Of a stretch of 64,000 bases of DNA, positions 61,644 to 64,000 are shown piece by piece (position 1 is the first letter of the stretch; each line of letters begins with the position of its first letter). The notes under the pieces are model-generated. The model had not been told where the DNA came from and did no database searches. It was given only the letters and a program-made list of their open reading frames with translations. Where the stretch lies: contig DIYL01000013.1 in NCBI GenBank assembly GCA_002428985.1, positions 248,001 to 312,000 on the forward strand, written 5' to 3'. Position numbers and translations under genes: made by a program. The DNA comes from Anaerolineales bacterium UBA6055 (GTDB taxonomy: Bacteria; Chloroflexota; Anaerolineae; Aggregatilineales; Phototrophicaceae).

Positions 61644-63419
61644 TTATGCAGACGCCGGACGATAAGTTGTGTCAATCGTCCTGATAAATTCGAGCGCATT
61701 GCGTCCCAACTCGCTTTCCGGTGCAAAATCTTCTGAGAGGATTTCAACCATAGTGCCGACCTCTGCCCATTCATAAAGGCGTTGGGCATTCGCATCAAGT
61801 GACATCACACACCCGAATGTCGATGGTGTATGTACCCCACCACCACCTAGATATCCACCATTTGGCAAAAGCACTGCCCCATGAAAACCATTCATCAAAC
61901 CGGGAACAACTTCATAGACACCCATGAACCAATACATTTCCCATTGACCACAATCTGTGCCACCCTCGCCACATAGCGTAAAACTACTACCATATGCGGT
62001 ATCTGCGCGCGTCAAAATCTGGAAAACACCTGGGTAGGTTGGTGCCGTATCCCGTCCTGATGAAATCCCCCAACTAAAGACAATTTCATCGTTTTCGTAC
62101 GCCACCAACCATTGAGTTTCGATGTCAACAACAATACGCTTAGTTGGAAGCGGATCGACTGGAATCAGTTCATCACGCGATGGGATTTGAATACGTTGAC
62201 CAATCGATAGTTGATTCCACTCAACCGCAGGATTGGCATCGGCAATTAATTGGAATGGAATTCCATTTTTACGTCCAATCAAAAATCCATTGTCTTGTTG
62301 TTCGATTTCATAGGGTTGCGGCAAATAGCGGACACGAAGCAAAACTTCAGGATTACTTGTACGTAGTGATTCTTGCAACTTTTCCAGTGAGTGGCGTTCA
62401 TCTAGATAGCGCGGTTTGTCACTGTTAACCAACCCATCATTGATATTCTTGATATATTCCGTAAAAGTATCCTCGCGTACGGACAAGCCATTCACACCAG
62501 AAACCAACCAAGTGGCCGCAGTTTCACTTCCAACTTCCCAAGAAATCATCTCATGCGTAAATGGATCAAAGCCTTGTAATTTGATTTCACTGGTCAGGAA
62601 CGCGTAGGCTTCATCTAAAAATGGAGAAGCATCCATAACCGTCGGCAACAAATCAATCGTCATCAAGTCAAGGCGACGATTTTGCACAATACCAGTCGGG
62701 TCTTGTTCCAGTCTTTCCAAGGTCAATGAAATATCGAGCTGTTTACCGGGTCTTCCTTGCAGAGCCATCAGCTCGCCATCTGCCCATTCATAACCCGCTT
62801 CAAATGGTGGGATATAAATCTGATCAGTCATCTCCAATAAGAAGGTCTGTGCGGTTGCGTAATTTACATCAGCAACGGGGTCAACCGATGCCCCAAGTGG
62901 AATGCCCGTCATGCCGAGTGATTTTGCTGTTTCAGCCATCGCCTGTGTATCTACAGATAGCCCCAATTCCGACGGATCTACTTCTGTCATGATTTGCCCA
63001 TCCATAACGAGCTTAATCATGGTGTTTTCTTCCCACTCAGTAGCAAGCATTGCCGATGCTTCTTCAACTGACATATCGCCGACATTCATACCCATAGCAT
63101 ATATATTTGGGAAAATATTTCCCGAGAAAACATAACTCCCTACAAATACGAGTGCAATACCGACAATAACCAACGCCCCAATTTTCATTACAGGCGCACG
63201 GCTAACAAACATCCATAACAAATCACGGAGTATTAACCGGATTTTACCGAGAACAGACGGTAGACCTTTCGGTACAGGCAAATTTGTCTCTGTAATTTTT
63301 GGAACAGATTGACTTGTAATTTTATTGAGGGATTCACGGCGACGTTTGCGCGCCATTTGTCGCTCACGAGCGCGACGGTTTTCCCCTCGACGGCGTTCTT
63401 GACGGCTGTAATCATCCAT
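61644..63419 (-). CDS. Membrane-anchored L,D-transpeptidase (YkuD)
   Basis: 591 residues. A basic cytosolic N-terminus (~1-70, many Arg) and a transmembrane helix (~79-100) precede putative peptidoglycan-binding (VanW/PG_binding_4-like) regions: GMNVGDMSVEEASAML and GYEWADGELMALQGRPGKQ. A LysM-like segment (IADANPAVEWNQLSIGQR, IQIPS) follows. The YkuD domain (~435-575) carries GFHGAVLLPNGG and HTPSTFGCVMS with the catalytic Cys. It crosslinks peptidoglycan stems outside the membrane. GGAAG precedes the start. Confidence 0.92.
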   Translation of the reverse strand: MDDYSRQERRRGENRRARERQMARKRRRESLNKITSQSVPKITETNLPVPKGLPSVLGKIRLILRDLLWMFVSRAPVMKIGALVIVGIALVFVGSYVFSGNIFPNIYAMGMNVGDMSVEEASAMLATEWEENTMIKLVMDGQIMTEVDPSELGLSVDTQAMAETAKSLGMTGIPLGASVDPVADVNYATAQTFLLEMTDQIYIPPFEAGYEWADGELMALQGRPGKQLDISLTLERLEQDPTGIVQNRRLDLMTIDLLPTVMDASPFLDEAYAFLTSEIKLQGFDPFTHEMISWEVGSETAATWLVSGVNGLSVREDTFTEYIKNINDGLVNSDKPRYLDERHSLEKLQESLRTSNPEVLLRVRYLPQPYEIEQQDNGFLIGRKNGIPFQLIADANPAVEWNQLSIGQRIQIPSRDELIPVDPLPTKRIVVDIETQWLVAYENDEIVFSWGISSGRDTAPTYPGVFQILTRADTAYGSSFTLCGEGGTDCGQWEMYWFMGVYEVVPGLMNGFHGAVLLPNGGYLGGGGVHTPSTFGCVMSLDANAQRLYEWAEVGTMVEILSEDFAPESELGRNALEFIRTIDTTYRPASA

Positions 63420-63735
63420 AAGTTAAATCTTCCAACATAACTTGTTTAAACATTAAATTCTTCGTCTCATCTATTTGGCTTCATCAGACAAGACCTATAA
63501 TTTATTTTATCGAACGAACAATATAACGCGAAAGCCTCTTTCATTTTACTGCATATTCAAACCAAAGTCCTTACAAAGCGATATCTAACAAATGGATTGG
63601 TGAAGTCTAAGAATCGTGTCAGAAACCTGCTATCTGATAAAGTTTTAACACGCCACTCTGTAAAGTAAAGACACTTCGAAACATCCATAGAACAGAGAAA
63701 TCAATTTATCACCTGACATCGGAGAGCAAGAAACG
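63420..63735. other. Intergenic region before the Hsp20 gene
   Basis: A divergent AT-rich region between the L,D-transpeptidase and Hsp20 genes. No CIRCE-type inverted repeat (TTAGCACTC type) and no RNA gene were recognised. An open minus-strand frame near 63645-63917 is the shadow of the Hsp20 gene. Confidence 0.5.
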
Positions 63736-64000
63736 ATGCTGAGAAATAGAGAACGGGGTAAATTCAAGCCCCCCAGTGATGTAATTGCAACTGAGGATAA
63801 ATTTATCATTCTAGTCGAAATTGCGGGCATGGATGCAAATGATTTCAAATTATCACTGATGAATCGCAAGCTGGTTATCAGTGGCACACGCATCCTACCC
63901 AATATTGAAGACAGCATCTCTTATCATCAAGTTGAAATAGAGACAGGCGAATTCCGCCTAGCGTATGAACTTGTAAAACCCGTTGATGACACTAAGGTAA
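63736..64000 (+). CDS. Hsp20/alpha-crystallin small heat-shock protein, partial
   Basis: The first 88 residues are visible, cut by the right edge. The N-terminus KFKPPSDVIATEDKFIILVE leads into IAGMDANDFKLSLMNRKLVI and SGTRILPN, the start of the alpha-crystallin domain, followed by YHQVEIETGEFRLAYEL. Family members are ATP-independent holdases. GGAGAGCAAGAAACG precedes ATG 63736. Confidence 0.9.
   Translation, partial: MLRNRERGKFKPPSDVIATEDKFIILVEIAGMDANDFKLSLMNRKLVISGTRILPNIEDSISYHQVEIETGEFRLAYELVKPVDDTKV

Noticed and set aside
63420..63735. A heat-shock CIRCE or HAIR element before Hsp20
   Set aside because: No TTAGCACTC-N9-GAGTGCTAA or similar inverted repeat could be found in this region.

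Overview
The window is a 64 kb stretch of bacterial chromosome of moderate to low GC. It most resembles a Chloroflexota (Anaerolineae-like) genome. That placement is inferred from the mix of many WSPDG-type beta-propeller secretory proteins, DUF4349 and CARDB lipoproteins, a bacterial RIO1-type kinase, a PgpH-YbeY-DgkA cluster and repeated tandem transporter paralogs. No rRNA, tRNA, CRISPR array, insertion sequence or prophage was recognised. Genes are short-spaced on both strands in small operons, and overlaps of the ATGA and TAATG kind are common.

Layout. 1-1010: aspartate kinase (cut by the left edge) behind a threonine/methionine leader-peptide attenuator. 1090-4875: propeller and membrane proteins. 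5021-8123: a response regulator, a TPR protein and an anchored concanavalin-like protein. 8120-13278: translation and envelope housekeeping (mtaB, yqeY-like, pgpH, ybeY, dgkA). 13392-17156: a glycosidase-like protein, a class IV aminotransferase, a frameshifted small gene and a PhyH dioxygenase. 17301-18928: a sulfur operon (CysA2-type sulfurtransferase, SufE) behind a leaderless polycysteine leader peptide with terminator and antiterminator. 18930-24032: acetyltransferases, a trans-sulfuration PLP enzyme, DUF952 and two SDRs. 24115-27860: three tandem MFS paralogs. 28019-31036: an aminoglycoside-phosphotransferase-like kinase, a RimL-like GNAT and a RIO1 kinase behind a long structured leader that carries a 19-codon ORF and a terminator. 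31088-34730: GrpB, a SHOCT peptide, a long prokaryotic Argonaute and a GNAT. 35875-39922: SPFH protein, signal peptidase II, DUF4349 and lipoproteins. 39953-40709: three tandem small membrane proteins, the middle one with an in-frame stop, under an operator-like palindrome. 40831-53961: bPH-like, VOC, propeller/SH3, EamA pair, GH13, acyl-CoA dehydrogenase and a glycosyltransferase-like protein. 53958-64000: RDD, class III-type sirtuin, small enzymes, Ca/Na antiporter, S9 peptidase, L,D-transpeptidase and a partial Hsp20.

The most notable content is regulatory. Two ribosome-mediated transcription attenuators can be read directly from sequence (Thr/Met upstream of lysC, poly-Cys upstream of the sulfurtransferase). 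A third, unassigned structured leader precedes the RIO1 kinase. The main protein-level surprise is an orphan Argonaute whose PIWI domain has Lys where a catalytic Asp normally sits.
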